Positions 31,884 through 42,457 of a DNA stretch of 64,000 nucleotides are shown here, piece by piece. Origin of the DNA: Bathynomus jamesi (lineage: Eukaryota > Arthropoda > Malacostraca > Isopoda > Cirolanidae); the NCBI GenBank assembly GCA_023014485.1, contig JAJOZX010001574.1:268501-332500 (forward strand), given 5' to 3'. The first letter of the stretch is position 1, and every line of letters begins with the position of its first letter. The notes below the pieces were generated by a model, which saw nothing but the letters and a program-made list of their open reading frames with translations, did no database searches and had not been told where the DNA came from. The position numbers and the translations under genes were made by a program.

Positions 31884-33541
31884 TTAAAACTTCTTTGTCG
31901 CTGATTTTCTCTTGTAGTTTTCATTAGAAGCTTCTCGCATCAATGTCCAGCAGTAATCAGCTAACATTGCCGGATCCCACCTCCCTTGGTAGTGTTTCTC
32001 CATAGTAGCTATATCTTGGTGGAACCTTTCTCCATGCTCATCGCTTACGTTGCGAGGTTTTCAGGGAAGAAATCTAAATGGGAGTGCAAGAAATGGATTT
32101 TTTGTGACATATTACATCCCAATAACCTATATGCTTCAATCACGTCCTGCACTATTTTTTCATAGTTAGAGGCTTTGATGTTCCCTAGAAAATTTGTGAC
32201 AACATTCTTCATGGCCTCCCATGCCACTTTTCTTTTCCTCTCAAGGCATCATCAAACTTTTGATCTTTCATGAGCTCTCTGATTTGGGGACCAACAAAGA
32301 TCCCTTCTTTTATCTTTGCATCGCTAAGTCGTGAAAACTTTTTCTTCAAATATTTGAATGCCTCATCTTCCTTGTTCATTGCTTTGACAAAATTTTTCAT
32401 GATGCCAAGTTTGATGTGAAGTGGCGGTAAGTATATTTCTTGGGGTCAACTAAGGGTTCATGAGACACATTCTTCAGTCCTGGGATACATTTTTGACGAA
32501 GTGGCCAATCCTTTACAAAATAATGCGAATCTCTGGCTCTGCTGTCCCATTCACAAAGGAAGCAGCAGAACTTCGTATAACCGAGCTGCATTCCCAGAAG
32601 AAGCGCGACGACTTTTAAATCCCCACATATATACCAACGAAACTGGTCATAATTAATCTGCTGAAGGATGAGTTTCATATTTTCGAAGATTCCTTCATGT
32701 GGACAGCGTGCCCTACAGGAATGGAAGGGTATTTATTTCCATTGTGAAGTAGTACAACCTTGAGGCTTAGCTTCGAAGAGTCAATAAATAAACGCCAATC
32801 TTCAGATTTGTGCTCATGACCGAGAGCTAACAGCAGTCCATTTACATTATTACAGTAGCATAAACCACCTGACGAGGAGAAATACTGCATCAGCTTTTTG
32901 GCGAGTGCGGAACGCCGATATGCTTGTATCTTTTGCCAGCAAATTCCATTCACGTAACCTGGAGCCCAATAATTCCGCTTTCTTTTTCGGAAGGTCCAAA
33001 TCTCTCACGAGATCATTCAGCATAACCTGCGTTATCATACGTTGTTTATTTGATTCAGGTTGCTGAAAGTCTGTATCTTTAGTGTCATCAATTTCCATTG
33101 GTTCAACTTCAGACTCTTCATCCAGTGTCCATGACTTTAGGGGAGTTGGAATTGGGTTATCATCGTCATGTAGTACTGGTCTCATGGCAGATGCAAGATT
33201 TGGGTATTGAATTTATGTTTATTTTTGGCAGAGAATCCTGAAACGTTAGTCATACAAAAATAGCAATCCGTTAGGTGATCCTTGGGCTCTCTCCAAATCA
33301 TTGGTATGGCAAATGGCATAGATTTGCGGGTACCTTTAATCCAACCCCTAAGAGTGACGGCACAGGAAATGCATGAGATATGAGGTGCCCAGGATTTGTC
33401 TTGGTCGCCTACCTTACATCCAAAATAAAGTTCGTAAGCCTTCTTCACGAGTGGGATCATCGTCTTCCTCTGTGCCATTATGGTCAGTTCTCCACATACG
33501 TAGCAAAATGTATCTCTGGGATTAACACAGTTTCGATTCAT
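31884..33541 (-). pseudogene. Frameshifted copy of a conserved arthropod protein of unknown function
   Basis: Read from 33541 downwards, successive frames give one protein of about 540 residues: an N-terminal cysteine-rich part (FCYVCGELT, KSWAPHISCISCAVTLRGW, DCYFCMTNVSGF), an acidic linker, NDLVRDLDLPKKKAELLGSR, then EDWRLFIDSSKLSLKVVLLH, FCCFLCEWDSRARDSHY, KIHFLHSHLDFFPENL and the end DEHGERFHQDIATMEKHYQG...ATKKF with TAA at 31884. I recognise the type as an intronless, multi-copy family common in arthropod genomes, probably spread with mobile elements; its function is unknown to me. At least five frame changes make this copy inactive. It lies antisense to nothing and in the same sense as the receptor gene. 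Confidence 0.75.
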
Positions 33542-33926
33542 GCTGGCGGAAAATTATTGAAATCACGGAAAACTTTTTGGAATGAAAAACCAATTTTTTC
33601 TATGAAAAATTTTAAAATTTGAGCAAAACTTGAAAAAAAATTCTTTCTTTTTATTAAAAATCTGTTTGTTTAAATAGCTATATTTTTTAATGCAAAAAAT
33701 AATATTAAATATAGTTAACCTGGAAAAAAAAGAAAGTAAAATTAAATTAGTACACTTAATTTTAACTAATATTTTGGGAAAACTCTGAGTAAATGGAAAT
33801 ATTATTTTCTCGAAAACTATGGGTGATAGAAAAATTCTGAAACCATATTTGGAATCAGCATCAAAAGTTCTATAAGAAACACCAAATAGTTTTCAAGAAA
33901 CAAAAATGTTGTTCCCTAGTGTGTTT

Positions 33927-33930
<4 letters not shown>

Positions 33931-33998
<68 letters not shown>
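33931..33998. repeat. (CT)n microsatellite, 5' junction of LINE copy A
   Basis: About 68 bp of CT with one irregularity. LINE copy A starts directly at its end. Confidence 0.95.
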
Positions 33999-34001
<3 letters not shown>

Positions 34002-34761
34002 TTAGTCTCCTGTGCTCGAAGGAGGAAGACACCGTTTTGATTGGGGACTCGCAGATCAGGGGCCAGGAGAAGTACTTTGCTTCAGCAAACCGGGATGGGA
34101 GGAAGGTAAGGTGCTTACCTGGGCGGGGAACGGCGCACTTAAGGAAGGAGGTAGAGAAGGTGCGCGTGGCTAGTCGGAGGACTGCGATCGTTGTCCACGC
34201 TGGTGGCAATGACCTGTTCCTCAAAGGCGGTGGGGTAGGTCTTACTGAAGGGATCATCACCGAGATCATGTCTCTTGCGGATGATCTAAAACTGAAGACA
34301 GACAGGGGAAGTTAATGGGTATTTTACCGCGAATGAATGTCAGTGACCACGCGCTCAGTAAGGTCATTGGCATCAACGAGAGGGTACAAGACTTGTGCGT
34401 TCCGCTGGGCGTGAAGTTTATTGACCCCTTCGATGCATTTTCGGGTAGGTGGGACCTTTACCAGAGGGATGGTGTCCACCTCAATAACAAGGGTAAAGGT
34501 GTGCTAGGCGCGCTGCTCGACCGGCACCTATACAGAATGGTGAGGTCGAGTCCGGGGAGAAATGATGGGCCCCCACCGGGGAGAGATGAGGATGAGCCGG
34601 TGGCGGACATACCTTCGACTGAAGGGTGCGTCGAAGTACAGGTGGGTGACCCTCCTCCTACGTTGGAGGGTGCTCAGTCTCCTGCGGAAGTTGCCCCCTC
34701 GTTAGTGAGGGGCTCTTCAACTCCCGACAGCCCTGGCTGTTCGGGAAACGGGTTGTGCTAG
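33999..34761 (+). pseudogene. LINE A ORF1, SGNH/GDSL esterase domain (one frameshift)
   Basis: The frame starts at the truncation point. Esterase blocks are visible: LIGDSQIRGQ (nucleophile Ser), HAGGNDLF (Asn block) and QRDGVHLNNKG (Asp/His block). Compared with copy C, one T is missing near 34312 (GGAAGTTAATG versus GGAATGTTAATG), which splits the domain. CR1 ORF1 esterases are thought to help handle the RNA-protein particle, but the reaction is not known for this one. Confidence 0.85.
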
Positions 34762-37534
34762 GGGGCGGTCAGAATAGGGAAGGCTCCCTCCGTGCAATGC
34801 TTTTTAATGCTAGGTCAATTAGGAACAAGTTTTGCGAGCTACGGGCGCTCTTAGCATCAGAATACCAGGATATCGTTGCTATCACCGAGTCCTGGATTCA
34901 TACTGATCGTAGGGACTACGTTGGGGAGTTCGAAATTCCCGGGTATAGAATGTTTCGCAAAGACCGCACCCGTGGGGAGGGGGGTGGGGTACTAATATAC
35001 GTCAGAGACACGTTGAGTCCGTTTGACTGCCAGTTCCGGTCGGAACGGGAGCTGCTTGGCGTCGATCTGAACGTGGGAGGGACGAACTATAGGTTAATCT
35101 TGGTGTACAGACCTCCGCATCTCCTCCTCGAGGACGATACAGCCCTGTACACCGAAACTCAGTAGCTGCTAGGGGATAGGGTGTGTGTAGTTTTAGGAGA
35201 CTTCAACTGTCGCGGCATAAAGTGGGAAAACAGGACTGCCGATGCTGAAGGGAGGAGGCTAGTTGACTTTGCTGATGAGAACTTCCTCACTCAGTGGGTC
35301 AACGAGCCTACACGAGGCGAAAGCGTTCTGGACTTAGTGTTCACGACCGAAGACAACCTCGTCACTGGCCTCACCGTTGACGAATCGTTGGGCGGGAGTG
35401 ATCACAGTCTTATTAGGTTCTGTGTGTGCGTCCCTCGGGTGAAGCGTAGCAACTCGAGAGGCAGTAAGCTCGATCTCCGGCGGGCGAACTTTGTTAGCCT
35501 CAGGGATAGCGTAGGAGAGATGGGGTTAGAGGTTGGTGGCGATGTTGAGGGAGTGTGGAGTGCATTCCGGGATGAGTTTATGGTGCTGCAGTCTGCTGCC
35601 ATACCATCAAAACCGGTCACCCCTGCTTCAACGCAGCCTAAGTGGTTCAATCGTGGCATCGCTTCGGCTATCCGAAATAGGAAAGTAGCGTATAGGAGGG
35701 CGAAGGCCAATCGTTCCCACGAGAACACTGAAGCGTATGTCCGCCTGTGTAGGGAAGTGAAGGCGAAGGTTAGGCTAGCGAAACGTAACGAAGAACTACG
35801 GGTGGCAAGCCTCTGCAAGGGGAACCCTAAGGAGTTCTTCAGTTATGTTAATAGTAGAAAGCCCATTAGAAGCATGATAGGTCCTTTAAAGGACGGAAGC
35901 GGCGTTCTGCGGACCTCCGACGCGGACATCGCTAATGTGCTTAATGAGTACTTTGCGGGAGTGTTCACCAGGGAGGATACCCGCGTCATCCCCGAGCCAG
36001 CTGTGAGGCACGAAGGTGCTGGCCTGGATAGTGTTAGATGTACCGCGACAGTCGTTGCTCATAGAATAGACAAACTGAGCGCGTTTAAGGCTCCTGGGCC
36101 AGACCAGTTTCTCCCCAGTGTTTTGCGAGAAGTGCGCGACCAGGTGGCTCCCCACCTGGCTACAGTCTTCAACAAATCGTTGGTGATGGGCCAGGTGCCT
36201 GGTGACTGGAGAGAGGCCAACGTGACCCCTATCTTTAAGAAAGGGGATCACGAAAGTCCAGGGAACTATCGTCCTATTAGTCTCACTTCAGTTGTAGGTA
36301 AATTATTAGAAAGGATAATAGCTGATAGAATCGTTGACCATTTGGATTCCTACAAGCTGCTTGGGGACTCCCAACATGGGTTTAGACGGCATAGGTCGTG
36401 TCTCACCAACTTGCTCGAGTTTTTCCACGTCATGTTGAGTGAGTACGATAAGAGTAGGGCGATTGATATACTTTATCTCGACTTTCAGAAAGCCTTTGAT
36501 AAGGTACCTCACCGCCGGCTAATGGCGAAAGTGCGCGCGCTGGGTATCAGTGGGGAAATAGGTAGGTTGATTGAAAACTGGCTGAGGAATAGGCGGCAGA
36601 GGGTGGTAATTAAAGGGGCTAGTTCGGGTTGGGCCTCGGTCACTAGTGGGGTTCCTCAGGGTTCCGTTTTGGGGCCGCTGTTGTTTACCATTTACATAAA
36701 TGATATCGACGGTGGCATCGTCAGTCGGATCGCCAAATTCGCTGATGACACCAAGCTTGGGGCCAATGTTGGGACGCCCGAAGCGATCGAGGAACTGCGT
36801 GCGGACCTAGGTAGGATAGGAGAGTGGTCCGAAAAATGGCAAATGCCGTTTAACTTTGGTAAATGCAAAGTGATGCACATTGGCTACGCCAATCCCAAGT
36901 CGGACTTCTCGATGTTGGGCAGTAATATCGAGGTGACTGATTTAGAAAAGGACTTGGGTGTGCTAATTAGCAGCGACCTTAAGTTTACGAAACAGTGTGT
37001 AGAGGTGGAAAAGAAAGCCCAGAAACTATTGGGTTATATCAGGAGGCAATTTCAGTTTCGGAACAAGGAGATTGTGCTCTCACTGTACAATTCCCTTGTT
37101 CGGCCGTACCTGGAGTATGCTGTGCAGTTCTGGTCGCCCACCCTCAGGAAAGATATTGAGAGGCTGGAGCGAGTGCAGGCGAGGGCCACAAAGTTGATCC
37201 TTCCGTTAGGCATATGGGCTACAATCGACGGTTACGCGCCCTGAACTTGTTTTCGCTTGAAACTCGGAGGCTGCGCGGTCAACTGATCGAGGTTTTCAAG
37301 CTCTTACGAGGGTTCAACGATGTCGATTTTAGAAGTATGTTTAGTTTAAATGATAACCCAACTCGCAACAATGGTTGGAAGTTGGATTTGAAACGGTTTA
37401 GGACTAGTGTGTGTGGGAATTACGTTACGTATAAGATCTGTGACACATGGAACAGGTTACCTTCGGAAGTTGTGAACAGTTCCTCTGTGGATCAGTTCAA
37501 GAAAAGGTTAGACGAAATCTTGCACACTATTTGA
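34755..37534 (+). pseudogene. LINE A ORF2, endonuclease and reverse transcriptase (inactivated)
   Basis: Overlaps the end of ORF1 by a few bases. The likely start is the ATG before LFNARSIRNK (34797). Endonuclease: [89 protein letters not shown], then EKDLGVLIS and EYAVQFWSP. Lesions: an in-frame TAG at 35163-35165 between endonuclease blocks, caused by a base gained and a base lost nearby, and one base lost near 37200. The C-terminus ends RLDEILHTI at 37534. Confidence 0.9.
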
Positions 37535-37562
37535 GTGTGTAAAGACATTTAGGACCTCAGTC

Positions 37563-37691
37563 TGCGGAAATTTCTTTTCCTATAAAATAGTTAATATCTG
37601 GAACCAACTTCCCTCAGAGGTTGTTTCCAGTCAAAGTGTAAATCTGTTTAAAAATAGGCTAGACAAAGTACTGAACACACTCATAGTTTAA
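37563..37691 (+). pseudogene. Second ORF2 C-terminus embedded in LINE A 3' UTR
   Basis: 43 codons, open, reading NFFSYKIVNIWNQLPSEVV then FKNRLDKVLNTLIV and TAA. This is homologous to, but different from, the true C-terminus just upstream (NYVTYKICDTWNRLPSEVV...RLDEILHTI). It must come from a related LINE and is carried as part of the 3' UTR. The same segment is present at 41126-41254 and 45255-45383. Confidence 0.85.
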
Positions 37692-38027
37692 GATTAAAAC
37701 CTCAGAAAACTCTGCAGGAGTTCGCTTGCTCGGTGTCTCTGTGAGCAAGCTAAATATAGAGCTATTTATATATTCTCCACTTTCCTGTAAAATTTCCTTG
37801 GCTACTTTTCCAGGGTCAAGGTATTTTCTTCAACCTTTTTCCGTACCTGCCTCTGGCAGTGAGGGAGCGGAGGGTGGGGAGAGAGCCTTCTACTTTTCTA
37901 TCCAGTTTTCTACTACTGCTAGGATAGTTGAAAGACAAAATTTTCCCTGGCACCCGTTGCCATTGGTACCTCCTCGGTATGGGCCGCAAGGCCTTTTGAG
38001 GTACTTCTTTTCCTTGTAACTCCTTGT

Positions 38028-38030
<3 letters not shown>

Positions 38031-38069
<39 letters not shown>
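38031..38069. repeat. (CT)n microsatellite between LINE A and the deleted copy
   Basis: 39 bp of TC repeats forming the 3' end of copy A and 5' junction of the next element. Confidence 0.95.
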
Positions 38070-38071
<2 letters not shown>

Positions 38072-39210
38072 GTGTGGTAAACTTTATACTTGGGGTGTGA
38101 CAGCCCTCCGGTCCCGAGTCGTGGGATTCTAGAGAAATTGGCTGCCAATTCCTTTAGGTTCTCTCTCTTTCGGGAGGGCGGGTGACGTCTGTTGTACAAA
38201 CCTGTCCCGTGGGTTACTAGGACCCCTTCCCATCCCACTCTGTCCTTTTAGCTTAGGTTAGGGATGTTCTCCTCTGACTGCAAAAAAAAAGAAAAACTTT
38301 TAGTATTGTCTTTTTCTCTACTGTTACGATTAGGACGCTACTGCTATCTCATGCGTGGGAAGAGAGGCTTGGAACCTCTATAAATAACACCATTTAACTT
38401 CAGTTGTAGGTAAATATTTAGAGGGGATAATAGCGAGTAGGATTGTTGACCATTTGGATTCCTACAAGCTACTTGGGGACTCCAGCATGGGTTTAGACGG
38501 CATAGGTCGTGTCTCACCATCATGCTCGAGTTTTTCTACGTCATGTTGAGTGAGTATGATAAGAGTAGGGCGATTGATTAGAAGGCCTTTGATAAGGTAC
38601 CTCACCGCCGGCTAATGGCCGAAGTGCGCGCGCTGGGTATTGGTGGGGAAGTAGGTAGGTGGATTGGAAACTGGCGAAAAATGCCACAAAGTTAATCCCT
38701 TTCGTTAGGCATATGGGCTACAATCGACGCTTACGTGACGCGGGTTCAAAGATGTCGATTTTAGAAGCATGTTTAGTTCAAATGATAACCCAACTCGCAA
38801 CAATGGTTAGAAGTTGGATTTGAAACGATTTAGGACTAGTATATGTGGGAATTACTTTAACACGTTGATAGTTTAAGATTAAAACATAAGAAAACTCTGC
38901 AGGAGTTCGGTTGCACGGTGTCTCTGTGAGCAAGGTAAATATAGAGCTATTTATATATTCTCCACTCTCCTGTAAAATTTCCTTGGCTACTTTTCCAGGG
39001 TCAAGGTATTTTCTTCAACCTTTTTCCGTACCTGCCTCGGGCAGGGAGGGAGCGGAGGGTGGGGAGAGCCTTCTACTTTTCTATCCAGTTTTCTACTACT
39101 GCTAGCATAGTTGAAAGACAAAATTTTCCCTGGCACCCGTTGCCATTGGTACCTCCTCGGTATGGGCCGCAAGGCCTTTTGAGGTACTTCTTTTCCTTGT
39201 AACTCCTTGT

Positions 39211-39212
<2 letters not shown>
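38070..39212 (+). mobile_element. Internally deleted LINE derivative
   Basis: Begins after (CT)n with about 320 bp not present in the other copies (GCGTGTGGTAAACTTTATAC...), probably the true 5' UTR. At about 38398 it jumps to RT sequence (CTTCAGTTGTAGGTAAAT), continues with gaps and substitutions to about 38860, then joins the usual 3' UTR at about 38865-39212. It keeps both ends but no open ORF, and is more diverged than A, B and C, except in the 3' UTR. Confidence 0.8.

Positions 39213-39250
<38 letters not shown>
39213..39250. repeat. (CT)n microsatellite between deleted copy and LINE B
   Basis: 38 bp of CT repeats. Confidence 0.95.
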
Positions 39251-39251
<1 letters not shown>

Positions 39252-41097
39252 GCGTATAGGAGGGCGAAGGCCAATCGTTCCCACGAGAACACTGAAGCGT
39301 ATGTCCGCCTGTGTAGGGAAGTGAAGGCGAAGGTTAGGCTAGCGAAACGTAACGAAGAACTACGGGTGGCAAGCCTCTGCAAGGGGAACCCTAAGGAGTT
39401 CTTCAGTTATGTTAATAGTAGAAAGCCCATTAGAAGCATGATAGGTCCTTTAAAGGACGGAAGCGGCGTTCTGCGGACCTCCGACGCGGACATCGCTAAT
39501 GTGCTTAATGAGTACTTTGCGGGAGTGTTCACCAGGGAGGATACCCGCGTCATCCCCGAGCCAGCTGTGAGGCACGAAGGTGCTGGCCTGGATAGTGTTA
39601 GATGTACCGCGACAGTCGTTGCTCATAGAATAGACAAACTGAGCGCGTTTAAGGCTCCTGGGCCAGACCAGTTTCTCCCCAGTGTTTTGCGAGAAGTGCG
39701 CGACCAGGTGGCTCCCCACCTGGCTACAGTCTTCAACAAATCGTTGTGATGGGCCAGGTGCCTGGTGACTGGAGGGAGGCCAACGTGACCCCTATCTTTA
39801 AGAAAGGGGATCACGAAAGTCCAGGGAACTATCGTCCTATTAGTCTCACTTCAGTTGTAGGTAAATTATTAGAAAGGATAATAGCTGATAGAATCGTTGA
39901 CCATTTGGATTCCTACAAGCTGCTTGGGGACTCCCAACATGGGTTTAGACGGCATAGGTCGTGTCTCACCAACTTGCTCGAGTTTTTCCACGTCATGTTG
40001 AGTGAGTACGATAAGAGTAGGGCGATTGATATACTTTATCTCGACTTTCAGAAAGCCTTTGATAAGGTACCTCACCGCCGGCTAATGGCGAAAGTGCGCG
40101 CGCTGGGTATCGGTGGGGAAATAGGTAGGTGGATTGAAAACTGGCTGAGGAATAGGCGGCAGAGGGTGGTAATTAAAGGGGCTAGTTCGGGTTGGGCCTC
40201 GGTCACTAGTGGGGTTCCTCAGGGTTCCGTTTTGGGGCCACTGTTGTTTACCATTTACATAAATGATATCGACGGTGGCATCGTCAGTCGGATCGCCAAA
40301 TTCGCTGATGACACCAAGCTTGGGGCCAATGTTGGGACGCCCGAAGCGATCGAGGAACTGCGTGCGGACCTAGGTAGGATAGGAGAGTGGTCCGAAAAAT
40401 GGCAAATGCCGTTTAACTTGGTAAATGCAAAGTGATGCACATTGGCTACGCCAATCCCAAGTCGGACTACTCGATGTTGGGCAGTAATATCGAGGTGACT
40501 GATTTAGAAAAGGACTTGGGTGTGCTAATTAGCAGCGACCTTAAGTTTACGAAACAGTGTGTAGAGGTGGAAAAGAAAGCCCAGAAACTATTGGGTTATA
40601 TCAGGAGGCAATTTCAGTTTCGGAACAAGGAGATTGTGCTCTCACTGTACAATTCCCTTGTTCGGCCGTACCTGGAGTATGCTGTGCAGTTCTGGTCGCC
40701 CACCCTCAGGAAAGATATTGAGAGGCTGGAGCGAGTGCAGGCGAGGGCCACAAAGTTAATCCCTTCCGTTAGGCATATGGGCTACAATCGACGGTTACGC
40801 GCCCTGAACTTGTTTTCGCTTGAAACTCGGAGGCTGCGCGGTCAACTGATCGAGGTTTTCAAGCTCTTACGAGGGTTCAACGATGTCGATTTTAGAAGTA
40901 TGTTTAGTTTAAATGATAACCCAACTCGCAACAATGGTTGGAAGTTGGATTTGAAACGGTTTAGGACTAGTGTGTGTGGGAATTACGTTACGTATAAGAT
41001 CTGTGACACATGGAACAGGTTACCTTCGGAAGTTGTGAACAGTTCCTCTGTGGATCAGTTCAAGAAAAGGTTAGACGAAATCTTGCACACTATTTGA
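39251..41097 (+). pseudogene. LINE B ORF2 C-terminal part (two frameshifts)
   Basis: RT motifs as in copy A. One G is lost near 39745 (TCGTTGTGATGG versus TCGTTGGTGATGG) and one T near 40420 (AACTTGGTAAATG versus AACTTTGGTAAATG). The segment lost in copy A near 37200 is intact here (LIPSVRHMGYNRRL). Confidence 0.9.
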
Positions 41098-41125
41098 GTG
41101 TGTAAAGACATTTAGGACCTCAGTC

Positions 41126-41254
41126 TGCGGAAATTTCTTTTCCTATAAAATAGTTAATATCTGGAACCAACTTCCCTCAGAGGTTGTTTCCAGTCAAAGT
41201 GTAAATCTGTTTAAAAATAGGCTAGACAAAGTACTGAACACACTCATAGTTTAA
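41126..41254 (+). pseudogene. Second ORF2 C-terminus in LINE B 3' UTR
   Basis: Same embedded 43-codon segment as at 37563-37691, with no visible differences. Confidence 0.85.
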
Positions 41255-41578
41255 GATTAAAACCTCAGAAAACTCTGCAGGAGTTCGCTTGCTCGGTCTC
41301 TGTGAGCAAGCTAAATATAGAGCTATTTATATATCTCCACTTTCCTGTAAAATTTCCTTGGCTACTTTTCCAGGGTCAAGGTATTTTCTTCAACCTTTTT
41401 CCGTACCTGCCTCTGGCAGGGAGGGAGCGGAGGGTGGGGAGAGAGCCTTCTACTTTTCTATCCAGTTTTCTACTACTGCTGCTGATAGTTGAAAGAAAAT
41501 ACAAAATTTTCCCTGGCCCGTCCCTACGTACTCCTCGGTATGGGCCGCAAGGCCTTTTGAGGTACTTCTTTTCCTTGT

Positions 41579-41580
<2 letters not shown>

Positions 41581-41630
<50 letters not shown>
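41581..41630. repeat. (CT)n microsatellite between LINE B and LINE C
   Basis: 50 bp of pure CT repeats. Confidence 0.95.
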
Positions 41631-41633
<3 letters not shown>

Positions 41634-42457
41634 GCAAGAAGGCTGCGAAGCCGAAGCCTGAGACCCCAGTTGCCCCTGTCAAGACCTCTAACCGCTTTAG
41701 TCTCCTGTGCTCGAAGGAGGAAGACACCGTTTTGATTGGGGACTCGCAGATCAGGGGCCAGGAGAAGTACTTTGCTTCAGCAAACCGGGATGGGAGGAAG
41801 GTAAGGTGCTTACCTGGGCGGGGAACGGCGCACTTAAGGAAGGAGGTAGAGAAGGTGCGCGTGGCTAGTCGGAGGACTGCGATCGTTGTCCACGCTGGTG
41901 GCAATGACCTGTTCCTCAAAGGCGGTGGGGTAGGTTATACTGAAGGGATCATCACCGAGATCATGTCTCTTGCGGATGATCTAAAACTGAAGACAGACAG
42001 GGGAATGTTAATGGGTATTTTACCGCGAATGAATGTCAGTGACCACGCGCTCAGTAAGGTCATTGGCATCAACGAGAGGGTACAAGACTTGTGCGTTCCG
42101 CTGGGCGTGAAGTTTATTGACCCCTTCGATGCATTTTCGGGTAGGTGGGACCTTTACCAGAGGGATGGTGTCCACCTCAATAACAAGGGTAAAGGTGTGC
42201 TAGGCGCGCTGCTCGACCGGCACCTATACAGAATGGTGAGGTCGAGTCCGGGGAGAGATGATGGGCCCCCACCGGGGAGAGATGAGGATGAGCCGGTGGC
42301 GGACATACCTTCGACTGAAGGGTGCGTCGAAGTACAGGTGGGTGACCCTCCTCCTACGTTGGAGGGGGCTCAGTCTCCTGCGGAAGTTGCCCCCTCGTTA
42401 GTGAGGGGCTCTTCAACTCCCGACAGCCCTGGCTGTTCGGGAAACGGGTCGTGCTAG
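41631..42457 (+). CDS. LINE C ORF1, SGNH/GDSL esterase domain (5'-truncated, otherwise open)
   Basis: Open from the truncation point to TAG at 42455-42457, about 275 residues. A basic Pro-rich linker precedes the esterase (LIGDSQIRGQ, HAGGNDLFLKGG, RDGVHLNNKG). After the domain is an acidic, Pro/Ser-rich tail. The N-terminal part of ORF1 is missing, so this copy alone is not complete. Confidence 0.85.

Larger units (their letters stand above)
33999..38030 (+). mobile_element. CR1-like LINE, copy A
   Basis: 5'-truncated LINE running from ORF1 (SGNH esterase) through ORF2 (endonuclease, RT) to a 3' UTR that ends CCTTGTAACTCCTTGTAACT directly against a (CT)n tract. Nearly identical to copies B and C. 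ORF1 esterase plus APE-type endonuclease plus this RT type is the CR1-clade layout. Confidence 0.9.
39251..41580 (+). mobile_element. CR1-like LINE, copy B (5'-truncated within ORF2)
   Basis: Starts abruptly in the endonuclease-RT linker (AYRRAKANRSHENTEAYVRL) at the end of a (CT)n tract, and ends with the same 3' UTR and another (CT)n. 5' truncation at a microsatellite junction is what incomplete target-primed reverse transcription into (CT)n would leave. Confidence 0.9.
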
